From the NCBI RefSeq assembly GCF_048544455.1, contig NC_133526.1, positions 4,108,001-4,172,000 on the forward strand: a stretch of DNA of 64,000 nt. The letters run 5' to 3'. The notes under the pieces were generated by a model. The model ran no database searches and was not told where the DNA came from. It was given only the letters and a program-made list of their open reading frames with translations. The translations under genes were made by a program, and so were the position numbers. Positions 36,018 through 47,100 of the stretch are shown in pieces (positions within the stretch are counted from its first letter, which is position 1; every line of letters starts with the position of its first letter). Source of the DNA: Silene latifolia (taxonomy: Eukaryota > Streptophyta > Magnoliopsida > Caryophyllales > Caryophyllaceae).

Positions 36018-38341
36018 ATGAATAGCAGAACAGTTGAACAATGGATTAAAGCTGTAATTTTCGCGGTAATCTTGCTGAAATCTGAAGGATTATATGTTCA
36101 AACAACATATTTAAGGAGTGCTGTTGCAAAGGGAGCTGGTAAATAAGTTTTCTAGTCTTTTTTCTTAAGAATGTTTCTTTGATTATCGACTCATTTTCAT
36201 GTTACATTTGTGTTTTGCAGTTTGTTTGGATGGAAGTGCGCCCGCGTATAATCTGAATAGAGGATATGGTTCAGGGGTCAATAGTTGGTTGGTTCAAATC
36301 GAGGTTAGTCCCATTTTTTCATCACTTTCTGATGGTTTTCGAACATTGAGTAGATTCTTCGAGTTTTCATAATCTTTGGTGTTGGTATTGTTTATAGGGA
36401 GGAGGTTGGTGCAACAATATAACATCTTGTCTTGCGCGAAAGTACATGCACTTAGGCTCATCCCGGAAAATGGTTAACCCACTTGCATTTTCCGGTATAA
36501 TGAGCAACAATCCAATGTATAATCCAGGTTTGAGTCAATACCCTTCTAGAAGATCTCGCCTCGTACTCATATCCTACAGTTTGGACTCGCTTAACAATTG
36601 ATTCTTCAGACTTTCATAATTGGAACAGGGTGAAAATTCGATACTGTGATGGGGCGTCTTTCACTGGAGACGTGGAAACTGTTGATCCTGTAAGTAATCC
36701 CTGCATTTAGCATTCTTACAGGAAAAAAAAAAAATCATCTTTCTGAGAATTTTTGTTGATACAGGTAACTAAGCTTCATTTCCGAGGAGCTAGAGTCTGG
36801 CGCGCTATCATGGAAGATCTAATGTTAAAAGGAATGAAGAGCGCGAAAAATGTACTGATATACCCATGGCTTATGATGTCCTTTTTTTTTTTTTTTTTTT
36901 TTTTTGATGACTAGGGGGTTGAATCCCCCCGGGCCCACGCATTCTCGCACCAGCACATCGACCATGTAAGCCACCCCTCTTCGGGGGCTGCAGTGGCCAA
37001 GTGATCATCGCCCCAGCTGGATGTCCTTATTTTGCATTATATATATACACTGTGTGATTATTACTGAAGAGTTGTTACATTAGGCTCTTCTTTCCGGGTG
37101 TTCAGCTGGTGGATTGACTTCCATTTTGCATTGTGATAGCTTCCGAGCTCACTTCCCTGCCGGTACTAAAGTCAAGTGCCTCTCCGATGCTGGCTATTTC
37201 ATCAATGTGTATGTTTCTTACTGTTCTTACAATTGCCAGTATTTCTTCTTCGCGTCAAATGAACTGTTGAAGTGTCTGTTTGTCTAACAGGAAGGATATC
37301 TCAGGAGCATCACATGTCGCGACCTACTTTCATCAAATAGTGAAATTACATGTAATTTTGTTTCTAATTTTTACTGTGAATATCTTCTGTGTCATTTTGC
37401 TTCTAATTTTTACTGTGTACTGATTATTTAGTTATATATCAGGGATCGGAACAGAATTTACCTGCAACTTGTACGGCGACCATGAAGCCTGAGTTAGTAA
37501 GTTCATAGTTGCATATCAGTTAGTAGTAAAGTTGTCAAGTCGGAATATTTCTCAGTTGTGCTAATGAATGTTTCCAAATGTTCTGCAGTGTTTTTTTCCG
37601 CAGTACATTGTACCAAAGATCCGAACACCAATTTTCATACTAAATGCAGCATATGATTCATGGCAGGTTAGTTTACTGTCATTTTTCTTTTATTCCATCC
37701 TATTCGCATTGCTGGCAACTGTTAACTAATCAAAGTAAGTAAGTTTTGGTCAGATTAAGAATATATTGGCACCGGCTGCTGCTGATCCTCGTGGCTACTG
37801 GTCCGACTGCAAGACCAGCTTGCAGAATTGCTCTACTAATCAACTTGAAGTTATGCAAGGTTCAGTATCACTAAAACCGAACATATTCAGTCACACAGTC
37901 TATGTTTATGTTAGTATGATTCATTTTCTTTGTTTCTTTGTTTCAGATTTCAGAATAGAGTTTCTACACGCGCTTAACGGACTCAACAGAACACCATCAA
38001 GAGGACTGTTTATAAACTCGTGCTACGCCCATTGCCAAACTGAACTTCAAGAAACATGGTTTAGTAAACATTCCCCAGTTTTGCACAATATGGTATCTCC
38101 TCTTTTTCCTTCTTAACTTATCAGCTAAAGGCCAGACGGCCAGTTCATGCCGTGAGTCAATATTTACGGGTTGCAGAGTAATGTCTTATGTAAATTTTAC
38201 ATTTTGCAGACAATTGCAGAGTCAGTTGGAGACTGGTTTTATGATCGTAGACGTTTGCAGATGATAGACTGCCCTTATCCTTGTGACCGGAGCTGCCAAA
38301 ATCGCATTTACGAGCCACAAGAACCACATCACCAAGTATAA
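36018..38341 (+). CDS. Pectin acetylesterase PAE4 (CE13), complete
   Basis: Secreted pectin deacetylase, 400 aa from 12 exons: 36018-36138, 36221-36303, 36398-36527, 36610-36689, 36765-36851, 37084-37208, 37291-37351, 37443-37496, 37589-37666, 37754-37859, 37947-38092 and 38210-38341. The ATG at 36018 ([20 protein letters not shown], a signal peptide) fits the family better than the in-frame ATG at 35943. Catalytic residues by family comparison: Ser174 (GCSAGG), Asp270 (LNAAYDSWQ), His337 (NSCYAHCQ). It forms a separate branch from PAE1-3: [20 protein letters not shown] against [20 protein letters not shown], and a longer tail (EPQEPHHQV). A SINE lies in intron 5. Exons 6-12 are within a tandem duplication and recur at 41345-42623, so short reads will be ambiguous here. 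Confidence 0.93.
36882..37019 (-). mobile_element. tRNA-derived SINE of a second family, in PAE4 intron 5
   Basis: On the minus strand the head carries an A-box-like tggcttacatgg and a B-box-like ggattcaaccc, and the tail is 24 A (T run 36882-36905 on +). The short target duplication gatgtcctt lies at 36875-36883 and 37020-37028. It is GC-rich and different from the SINE at 5724 and 30829. Confidence 0.75.
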
Positions 38342-39918
38342 ACTTTTCCAGCTATAGAATTAGGTTACATTAGTACGAGAATTCAGCCATATATGCATTC
38401 ATTTCCTGAATGAAAATTAGTATAGCAGAATATAAGGTGAAAGGAATTCAACAATGTGATTCATCAACCATTCAAAAATAAAAATTAACGCGATTTGGCA
38501 CTACTCATCGTCTCATCCTATTCAGGAATATGTTAAACTCTATATCAAACTGTATTATTTAGGCTCTTGCCTAAATAGCTAATGTATTACATAAACATTA
38601 TTAGTATAATGCATCAGATGCACCTGAATCCTGAGTATGGCTGTTTAAATGGGTAAGCCTAAGCATTGAGCGGAAACTTATGAGTTCGCTCATGCGCAGG
38701 AAGGAGGTGGAAGACGAAATGACGATACAACAGTGAAGCTGATCCTTGTACTATGCCTGTTAGCAAGTATTCTTAGCTAAGACTATTTTCCTGCAATACT
38801 CTAACCTTGTATGTACCTACACCATACGGCACCAATTTTTCCGTCACTGTAAAAACAAACAGTGCATACACAGCATTAGCATTATAGTTTTACCTTGTAC
38901 TCCCATCATTTTTCTTCCCACATTTGCTTTTTCATCGTCTCCAAGATGGAAAATTGATTTCTTTTTTTCCCGACATGTAAATATAACTTTTTTTTTGGTT
39001 TGCGGTCCTACACGTGTTAAATCTCGATTTTGTCCTTCCCTTACTATTTAAGCATGGAGATATAATCATCAATTATATCTACCTAATTGAAGAACGTCAT
39101 TGTCTACAAACAAGAATGGTGAAGCGTCAAGAAAGTGCGAATGGAAACATAGTTACTACGTAAGTAACGCGTTATCTAACTCGATTTGGACCGTGTTCAT
39201 TTCGGATATTTTATCCATTTTTGATCAATTTACCATGCGATGGGAAACATCGTTCAGACCTGAGAACCGAGTTATCTAACTCAGATTTGGATCGTGTCAT
39301 TCCGGATATTTTATACATTTTGGATCAATTTGGGTATTGTTCATTTACACCGGTCATTTTTGGGTCTCAATATCCCAAATCCTCAACCCAAAATTGACTC
39401 GGCCTGTAACCACTAACCAAAAACGAATTGGTAAGCCGACCAATAAGGCACCAATATTAGTTATCCCGAACTCAACTAAAATAACACGCGAGACACCAAA
39501 AAGGTTAAAAAAAAACCATTGGAACGAATATCCTGGTACTGAGAAATCGAGAATGCATCGTACATTTTTCCGTTACAAAAGGGATTAGACCAGCTGCGGA
39601 TGTTTCACTATTCACAATATGCTCTCAAAACAAAGCTCCTAAAATGGAGCTGTAATGCAGTTTTCTGGTATATTCATTACAGTTTACAAAACATTAGACC
39701 AAGCCAAAGACGTACTACTCATCGGTCATCACCAATTCTTACCATACTGGCCAGTCCTACAATTGTATGTCTTGTTGATTTTTCATGGCAGGGTGTGATG
39801 GAAATCAGACGAGGAAGTAAACAGATTGACGGGAAACATTCTCAAGATAGCCAAAAAGATTCACTATTCATTTTTGAGATATTCCTCGAGATTTGTGATT
39901 TATACACTGACAATCGTC
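38342..39918. other. Downstream DNA of PAE4 and orphan RING exon
   Basis: Convergent 3' flanks. The open frames at 39337-39588 and 39600-40016 (and their twins at 43576 and 43797 in block B) are preserved because the block is duplicated and because part is antisense to the RING exon. I do not consider them genes. Confidence 0.5.
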
Positions 39919-39988
39919 TTAGCACGCTGTCACGCCTGTCAGCAATGAGTCAGATTTGCAGATGTCCCCACGACAAAGTGGGCATACT
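39919..39988 (-). pseudogene. Orphan last exon of the RING-H2 gene (block A)
   Basis: On the minus strand an acceptor (ggctatcgcag) leads into 70 bases encoding the second half of a RING finger, [22 protein letters not shown] and stop. In my reading it is identical to the true last exon at 44158-44227. It has no upstream exons of its own. It could serve as a distal alternative terminal exon of the RING gene, but the protein would be the same. Confidence 0.85.
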
Positions 39989-41125
39989 CTGCGATAGCCA
40001 AGAACAAAATCAGTGAAAAACTGGACTTCTACACTAAGGCCTAACTACAATGTGTAGATAAAAAATAGAAAAAGAGACAGTAGACTGTCGACAAATACGT
40101 ACACAAAATATTAACATTGAACAAAGCAATTGCTGAGTCTCCCCAGCAAGCCATCATAAGGAAGTGAGGCAAACTTACCATCCGATAATGAAACAAACGG
40201 TTGAAAGGAGGACAAGCTACTAAAAAATAGTAAGCAAAAGTATTTATTTGAATATCCATAAATATCAATCCGTCATTCTTTCAAAAATTGAGTATCCTAA
40301 CTTAATATATGATCTGAATTTTTCGGATATTTGGATTTTGTATGAATATCAGTTTTACAGAACTTAGAAATTCGATTCCATATTTCCACTACCCTCGTTT
40401 TATATTACTCCTACAGTCCTACTTTATCCACCATGCACCAGCAGTCCAACCTTTCTTTATCCTTATCTAGGCGCTTTCTTTTTTCACCGCCTATGCCCTC
40501 GTACACCAGCACTCCAACAGTTCAATATGCATTCATCAACTGAAGCGTTTGTAACTTTGGTAAAGTGGTAACAATTGAGACTGAAAAGAAGATAAGCCTG
40601 GTTCCAGGACAGTAGGACACTGGATACCATTGTTTTGTTTTGTGTAAAGGAGCCTATGAGCAGTTTTGGACGGTTTCAAACCAAGCTCGTGAGTATCACT
40701 CCTCATTATCTTAATTTTTACCGTCCATCATTTACTCTAGTTACTTACATTGCCAAGAATGTTTTAAGAGAGTAGGTTAAAGATGTTCAAAATTTGTTCA
40801 ATCAAACTCTAGATTCTAGGAAAATAGCTTTTTTTCATTAAAGCATCCTTTTAGATGTCAATTCTGCAAAAGATTCAAGGTGTTCAGTAATCTATGAAGG
40901 TACTGTTGAGACCAGAAAATTATTTGGGTGTCGAAAGGTAATTTGAAAACTATCTTCTTCCATAGAAGCCAGCAAGTAACATCTTTATGGAAACACCCTA
41001 TCAGAGATTCTCGCTATTGTAAAGATGAATCAACATCAACATTACCCCAATGTCAAGGTCGTTTACGAATGACCCTTGATGAAAATTGCATCAAGAACTG
41101 CATTGACAGACCGCTACTTCACAAG

Positions 41126-41150
41126 ATGAATCAACATCAACATTACCCCA
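41126..41150. repeat. 25-bp templated filler at the duplication junction
   Basis: Between the end of block A (cacttcacaag, 41125) and the T run of block B lie 25 bases (atgaatcaacatcaacatta + cccca). They are an exact copy of 41025-41049 in block A, with the three bases aag before both copies as microhomology. This is the footprint of repair synthesis with template switching (polymerase-theta type end joining). Confidence 0.9.
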
Positions 41151-41280
41151 TTTTTTTTTTTTTTTTGATGACTAGGGGGTTGAATCTCCCCGGGCCCATG
41201 CATTCCCGCACCAGCACATCGACCATGTAAGCCACCCCCCTTCGGGGGCTGCAGTGGCCAAGTGATCATCGCCCCAGCTG
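41151..41280 (-). mobile_element. Second copy of the PAE4-intron SINE (duplicated with the block)
   Basis: Same SINE as at 36882, carried by the duplication and not by a new insertion: only the right target duplication (gatgtcctt at 41280-41288) is present. The T run has 16 bases and forms the junction. Confidence 0.85.
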
Positions 41281-41344
41281 GATGTCCTTATTTTGCATTA
41301 TATATATACTGTGTGTGATTATTACTGAAGAGTTGCTACATTAG

Positions 41345-42623
41345 GCTCTTCTTTCCGGGTGTTCAGCTGGTGGATTGACTTCCATTTTGCATTGTGATAG
41401 CTTCCGAGCTCACTTCCCTCCCGGTACTAAAGTCAAGTGCCTCTCCGATGCTGGCTATTTCATCAATGTGTATGTTTCTTACTGTTCTTACAACTGCGAG
41501 TATTTCTTTTTTTCCGTCAAATGAACTTTTTTTTGTCTGTCTAACAGGAAGGATATCTCAGGAGCATCACATGTCGCGACCTACTTTCATCAAATAGTGA
41601 AATTACATGTAATTTTGTTTCTAATTTTTACTGTGAATATATTCTGTGTCATTTTGCTTCTAATTTTTACTGTGTACTGATTATTTAGTTATATACCAGG
41701 GATCAGAAAAGAACTTACCTGCAACTTGTACAGCGACCATGAAGCCTGAGTTAGTAAGTTCATAGTTGCATATCAGTTAGTAATAAAGTTGTCAAGTCGG
41801 AATATTTCTCAGTTGTGCTAATGAATGTTTCAAAATGTTTTGCAGTGTTTTTTTCCGCAGTACATTGTACCAAAGATCCGAACACCAATTTTCATACTAA
41901 ATGCAGCATATGATTCATGGCAGGTTAGTTTTTACTGTCATTTTTCTTTATTCCATCATATTCGCATTGCTGGCGACTGTTACTAATCAAAGTAAGTAAC
42001 TTTTTGGTCAGATTAAGAATATATTGGCACCAGCTGCAGCTGATCCTCGTGGCTACTGGTCCGACTGCAAGACCAGCTTGCAGAATTGCTCAACTAATCA
42101 ACTTGAAGTTATGCAAGGTTCAGTATCACTAAAACCGAACATATTCAGTCACACAGTCCATGTTTATGTTAGTATGATTCATTTTCTTTCTTTCTTTCTT
42201 TCTTTCAGATTTCAGAATAGAGTTTCTACACGCGCTTAATGGACTCAACAGAACACCATCAAGAGGACTGTTCATAAACTCGTGCTACGCCCATTGCCAA
42301 ACTGAACTTCAAGAAACATGGTTTAGTAAACATTCCCCAGTTTTGCACAATATGGTATCTCCTCTTTTTCCTTATTAACTTCTGAGCTAAATTAGTGAGA
42401 TCTATATTTACGAGTTCACAACTCAGAAAAAGGGGCAAGGCGGAATTGTGGGTTGCAGAGTAATGTCTTATGTAAATTTTACCTTTTGCAGACAATTGCA
42501 GAGTCAGTTGGAGACTGGTTTTATGATCGTAGACGTTTGCAGATGATAGACTGCCCTTATCCTTGTGACCGGAGCTGCCAAAATCGCATTTACGAGCCAC
42601 AAGAACCACATCACCAAGTATAA
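41345..42623 (+). pseudogene. Headless pectin acetylesterase (PAE4 exons 6-12 duplicate)
   Basis: Exons 41345-41469, 41548-41608, 41700-41753, 41846-41923, 42012-42117, 42209-42354 and 42492-42623 match PAE4 exons 6-12 with all splice sites and the whole reading frame intact, including the catalytic Ser, Asp and His. Exons 1-5, the signal peptide and the promoter are absent. Of 10 exonic differences from PAE4, 8 are silent. The two amino-acid changes are FPAG to FPPG and GSEQNLP to GSEKNLP; the lysine is the state seen in PAE1-3 and is probably ancestral. By structure it is a pseudogene. By sequence it does not look like one: it might be reached by splicing from PAE4 exon 5 or have been whole until recently. 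Confidence 0.85.
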
Positions 42624-44157
42624 ACTTTTCCAGCTATAGGACATACAGTATTATTTGTTAGGTTACATTAGTACGAGATTCGGCCATATATGCATTCATT
42701 TCCTGAATGAAAATTAGAATAGCAGAATATAGGTGAAAGGAATTCAACAATGTGATTCATCAACCATTCAAAAATTAAAATTTACGCGATTTGGCACTAC
42801 TCAAAATAGCTAATGTATTACATAAACATTATTAGTTTAATGTATCAGATGCTCCTGAATCCTGTCTATGGCTGTTTACATGGGTAAGCCTAAGCATTGA
42901 GCGGAAACTTATGAGTTCGCTCATGCGCAGGAAGGAGGTGGAAGACGAAATGACGATACAACAGTGAAGCTGATCCTTGTACTATGCCTGTTAGCAAGTA
43001 TTCTTAGCTAAGACTATTTTCCTGCAATACTAACCTTGTATAGTTGTATGTACCTACATCATACGGCACCAATTTTTCCGTCACTGTAAAAACAAACAGT
43101 GCATACCCAACATATAGCATTATAGTTTTACCTTGTACTCCCATCATTTTTCTTCCCACATTTGCTTTTTCATCGTCTCCAAGATGGAAAATTGATTTCT
43201 TTTTTTCCCGACATGTAAATATAACTGTTTTTTTGGTTTGCGGTCCTACTCGTGTTAAATCTCGGTTTTGTCCTTCCCTTACTATTTAAGCATGGAGATA
43301 TAATCATCAATTATATCGACCTAATTGAAGAACGTCATTGTCTACAAACAAGAATGGTAAAGCGCCAGAAAAGTGCGAATGGAAACATTAGTTAATACGT
43401 AAGTAACGCGTTATCTAACTCGATTTGGACCGTGTTCATTTCGGATATTTTATCCATTTTTGATCAATTTACCATGGGAGGGGAGACATAGTACAGACCT
43501 GAGAAACAAGTTATCTAACTCAGATTTGGATCGTGTCATTCCGGATATTTTATACATTTTGGATCAATTTGGGTATTGTTCATTTACACCGGTCATTTTT
43601 GGGTCTCAATATCCCAAATCCCCAACCCAAAATTGACTCGGCCTGTAACCACTAACCAAAAACGAATTGGTAAGCCGACCAATAAGGCACCAATATTAGT
43701 TATCCCGAACTCAACTAAAATAACACGCGAGACACCAAAAAGGTTAAAAAAAAACCATTGGAACGAATATTCTGGTACTGAGAAATCGAGAATGCATTGT
43801 ACATTTTTCCGTTACAAAAGGGATTAGACCAGCTGCTGATGTTTCACTATTCACAATATGCTCTCAAAACAAAGCTCCTAAAATGGAGCTATAATGCAGT
43901 TTTCTGGTATATTCATTACAGTTCACAAAACATTAGACCAAGCCAAAGACGTACTACTCATCGGTCATCACCAATTCTTACCATACTGGCCAGTCCTACA
44001 ATTGTATTTCTTGTTGATTTTTCATGGCAGGGTGTGATGGAAATCAGACGAGGAAGTAAACAGAGTGACGGGAAACATTCTCAAGATAGCCAAAAAGATT
44101 CACTATTCATTTTTGAGATATTCCTCGAGATTTGTGATTTATACACTGACAATCGTC

Positions 44158-47100
44158 TTAGCACGCTGTCACGCCTGTCAGCAATGAGTCAGATTTGCAG
44201 ATGTCCCCACGACAAAGTGGGCATACTCTGCGATAGCCAAGAACAAAATCAGTGAAAAACTGGACTTCTCCACTAAGGCCTAATTACAATGTGTAGATAA
44301 AAAATAGAAAAAGACAGTAGACCACAGTCCACAAATACGCAGACACAATATAACATTGAACAAAACTGTTGCCGAGTCTTCCGCAGCAAGGCATTATAAG
44401 GAAGTGACTCAGTGAGGCAAACTTATCATACGCTAATGAAACAAACATTGAAAGGAGGACAGGCTACTAAAAAATAGTACAGCAAAGTATTATTCAAATA
44501 TCCATAATATAAATCCATCATTCTTTTCGAAAATTGGGTATCCTAACTTAATAGATGATCTGAATTTTTTGGATATTTGGATTTTGTATGAATATCAGTT
44601 TTACAAAACTTAGAAATTCGATTCCATCTTTCCACTACCCTCGTTTTATATTACTCCTACTTTCTCCACCATGCACCAGCAGCCGAACCCTTTCTCTATC
44701 CTTATCTAGGCGCTTTGTTTTTCACCCTCTCTGCCCTCACTAACACTCCAAGTCTCCAACAATTTAATGTGCATTTATCACCTGAAGCATTTGTAACTTG
44801 GGAAAGTGGTATCGATTGAGAGTGAAAAGAAGATGAGCCTGGTTTCAGGACACTGGATACCATTGTTTTGTTTTGTGTAAAGGAGCCTATGGGCAGTTTC
44901 GGATAATGAAGGGTTTCGGTTTCAAACCAAGCTCATGAGTATCAATCCTCATTATCTTAATTTTTACCGTCCATCATTTACTCTAGTTACTTACATTGCC
45001 AAGAATGTTTTAAGAGAGTAGCTCAAAGATGTTCAAAATTTGTTCAATCAAACTCTAGATTCTAGGAAAATAGCTTTTTTTCATTAAAGCATCCTTTCAG
45101 ATGTCAATTCTACAAAAAGATTCAAGGTGTTCAGTAATCTATGAAGGTACTGTTGAGACCAGACCAGAAAATTATTTGGGTGTCGAAAGGTAATTTGAAA
45201 ACTATCTTCTTCCATAGAAGCAAGCAAGTAACAACTTTATGGAAACACTCTATCAGAGATTCTCGCTATTGTAAAGATGAATCAACATCAACATTACCCC
45301 AATGTCAAGGTCGTTTACGAATGACCCTTGATGAAAATTGCATCAAGAACTGCATCGACAGACCGCTACTTCACAAGAAAAAGAAGCGCAGCCACTTTAT
45401 TTCAGCATTCACATCAGGCCTTAATCTAAACATTATCTACATATCACCCTTCGCCACGTAATTGAAGTCTTATTCCACTTGGACACAGTTGAATGCAAAA
45501 ACAATGTTCTATATTTCATACGAGTCCAAAAGGGAAAGAGGTGTCGATGAAAAAAAAAAGAAAAGGAATAGTACCTATGAATCTCCTTAAGCCACTTATC
45601 AACACACTTCTTATGAAATTCATGACGACACGGCATAATACGCATGTCATCTCCTTCCTCATACTCCACCAGGCATATATAACATCTGGTTCAGTAAAAC
45701 AGGTAAAAGATAAATTACAGAGTACATTATCGCAGCGCTCTTCTTAGAACGAAAAGCCTTCCTGATGTTACTAAACATTTTACGATTGTTCATGTTAGTT
45801 CACCCCAATAAAATTTTAGGAACCTTTGTCATTGTTGTTGTTGTAAACTTGTAATATATCCTTTTCTATATGACATTTTCATTTAGCATCACATGGCCTT
45901 GAAGAAAAGTGACAAGTACAAGTGAGACTTACTGAGCAGCTTCCTCGCTCTGTAATTTTGGAGATTTGGTGTAAATTCTTACAGGCAAGGATTCCACAAC
46001 ATCATTCGGTGCAGGAACCGATCCGATTGAAGATAAAGAGGGTCGAGAGGATAATACCACTGACTGCTGATGAATTTCATCGAGAACCTAGTATAATAAA
46101 TATCAAACAATCAGGCAGATTTAACCAACAATAATGCAACAAATAAGGAAGATTCACCAGAAGATTAATGCAATGTAATCATACCTCAAACAGCGCCTCA
46201 GCTAACATAACTATTCTTGATATACTAGCACGAGCAGTACCATCATCATTTGAATTAGATTCTCTAGTATTGACACGACATGAGCAACGACCAGTTCGAT
46301 GTTGCCCTGATAGAATGCAATACCTTTCATGCCCGGATAGATTCTCGAAACGGCTACCCAAACGCTGAAGAGCCCGTACCTGTATTTGAGGACAAATCAT
46401 AACGGATATTCGGAGAAAAAAACCTTAATTCTAATAGAATATAGAGCACAACAAAGCTAAAGGGAAAGCAATAACCCTCAGACAACCTGGAAAAGAGCTA
46501 ATGCTATAATTAATACACAGAGGACCTCAGGGTTGCAAACACCCTCGAGCGTAGATATTGGAAGCTAATTTGCATGTCTACTGTCTACTGATACTCTAGA
46601 ACAACCGAATTACACAGACAGAAAAGGGAGAAAGAGCGAGCAAATAGAACATCCACGCATACAGTTTGTAATTTTGCTTGAGTCATTTTCACTTACTTTC
46701 CCATTATTTACGGCTAGTAACTTAATAGTTTAGAAGTATTTGGGTTGCTTGATATACCGCTTTTGGCACTTTTTTCACCCCTATGATATAAGAATATGAG
46801 TATGATTTCCTAATTTCACAAAGAGCTAATGATTACTCCGTATGGTATAAAAATATGAGTATGATTTCCTAATTTCAGATGTATGTGTATATATAAGAAT
46901 AATTAACTACCTCCATTATGGACTCTAGAACATCGTACAAATACACAAACAAATCACTGTATTTGGTGTAATGCATTACTCTTATCGTATCAAATACCTC
47001 AAAACACTCTAGAACATAGTACAAATCAGTGTATTTGGTGTAATGCAATACTCCTATCGTATCAAATACCTCAAAACACATGATGTACGTATTGGGTGTT

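Larger units (their letters stand above)
36882..41125. repeat. Tandem segmental duplication, block A
   Basis: A 4.24-kb block repeated in direct orientation as block B (41151-45379). It runs from the SINE poly(T) in PAE4 intron 5, through PAE4 exons 6-12, the PAE4 3' flank, a RING terminal exon on the other strand and part of the RING last intron. The left edge is inside PAE4 intron 5 with an intact SINE target duplication, so block A keeps the original left context. Confidence 0.95.
41151..45379. repeat. Tandem segmental duplication, block B
   Basis: A direct repeat of block A, 4.23 kb, with small indels (for example block A has about 40 extra bases near 38530). It ends at cacttcacaag (45379), after which the unique RING intron sequence continues (aaaaagaagcgc). 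Exonic divergence from block A is about 1.4% by my count (10 of 702); introns and flanks differ more. Confidence 0.95.

Noticed and set aside
39337-40016. Open frames 'MFIYTGHFW...' and 'MFHYSQYAL...' repeated at 43576-44255
   Set aside because: Their conservation between the two places is due to the segmental duplication. The second is antisense to the RING terminal exon. No known domain.
45433-45490. Candidate RING last exon right after exon 5
   Set aside because: The minus-strand sequence gives CPSGIRLQL, without the second CxxC and without a proper acceptor. The true exon with [10 protein letters not shown] lies at 44158-44227 and joins in frame.
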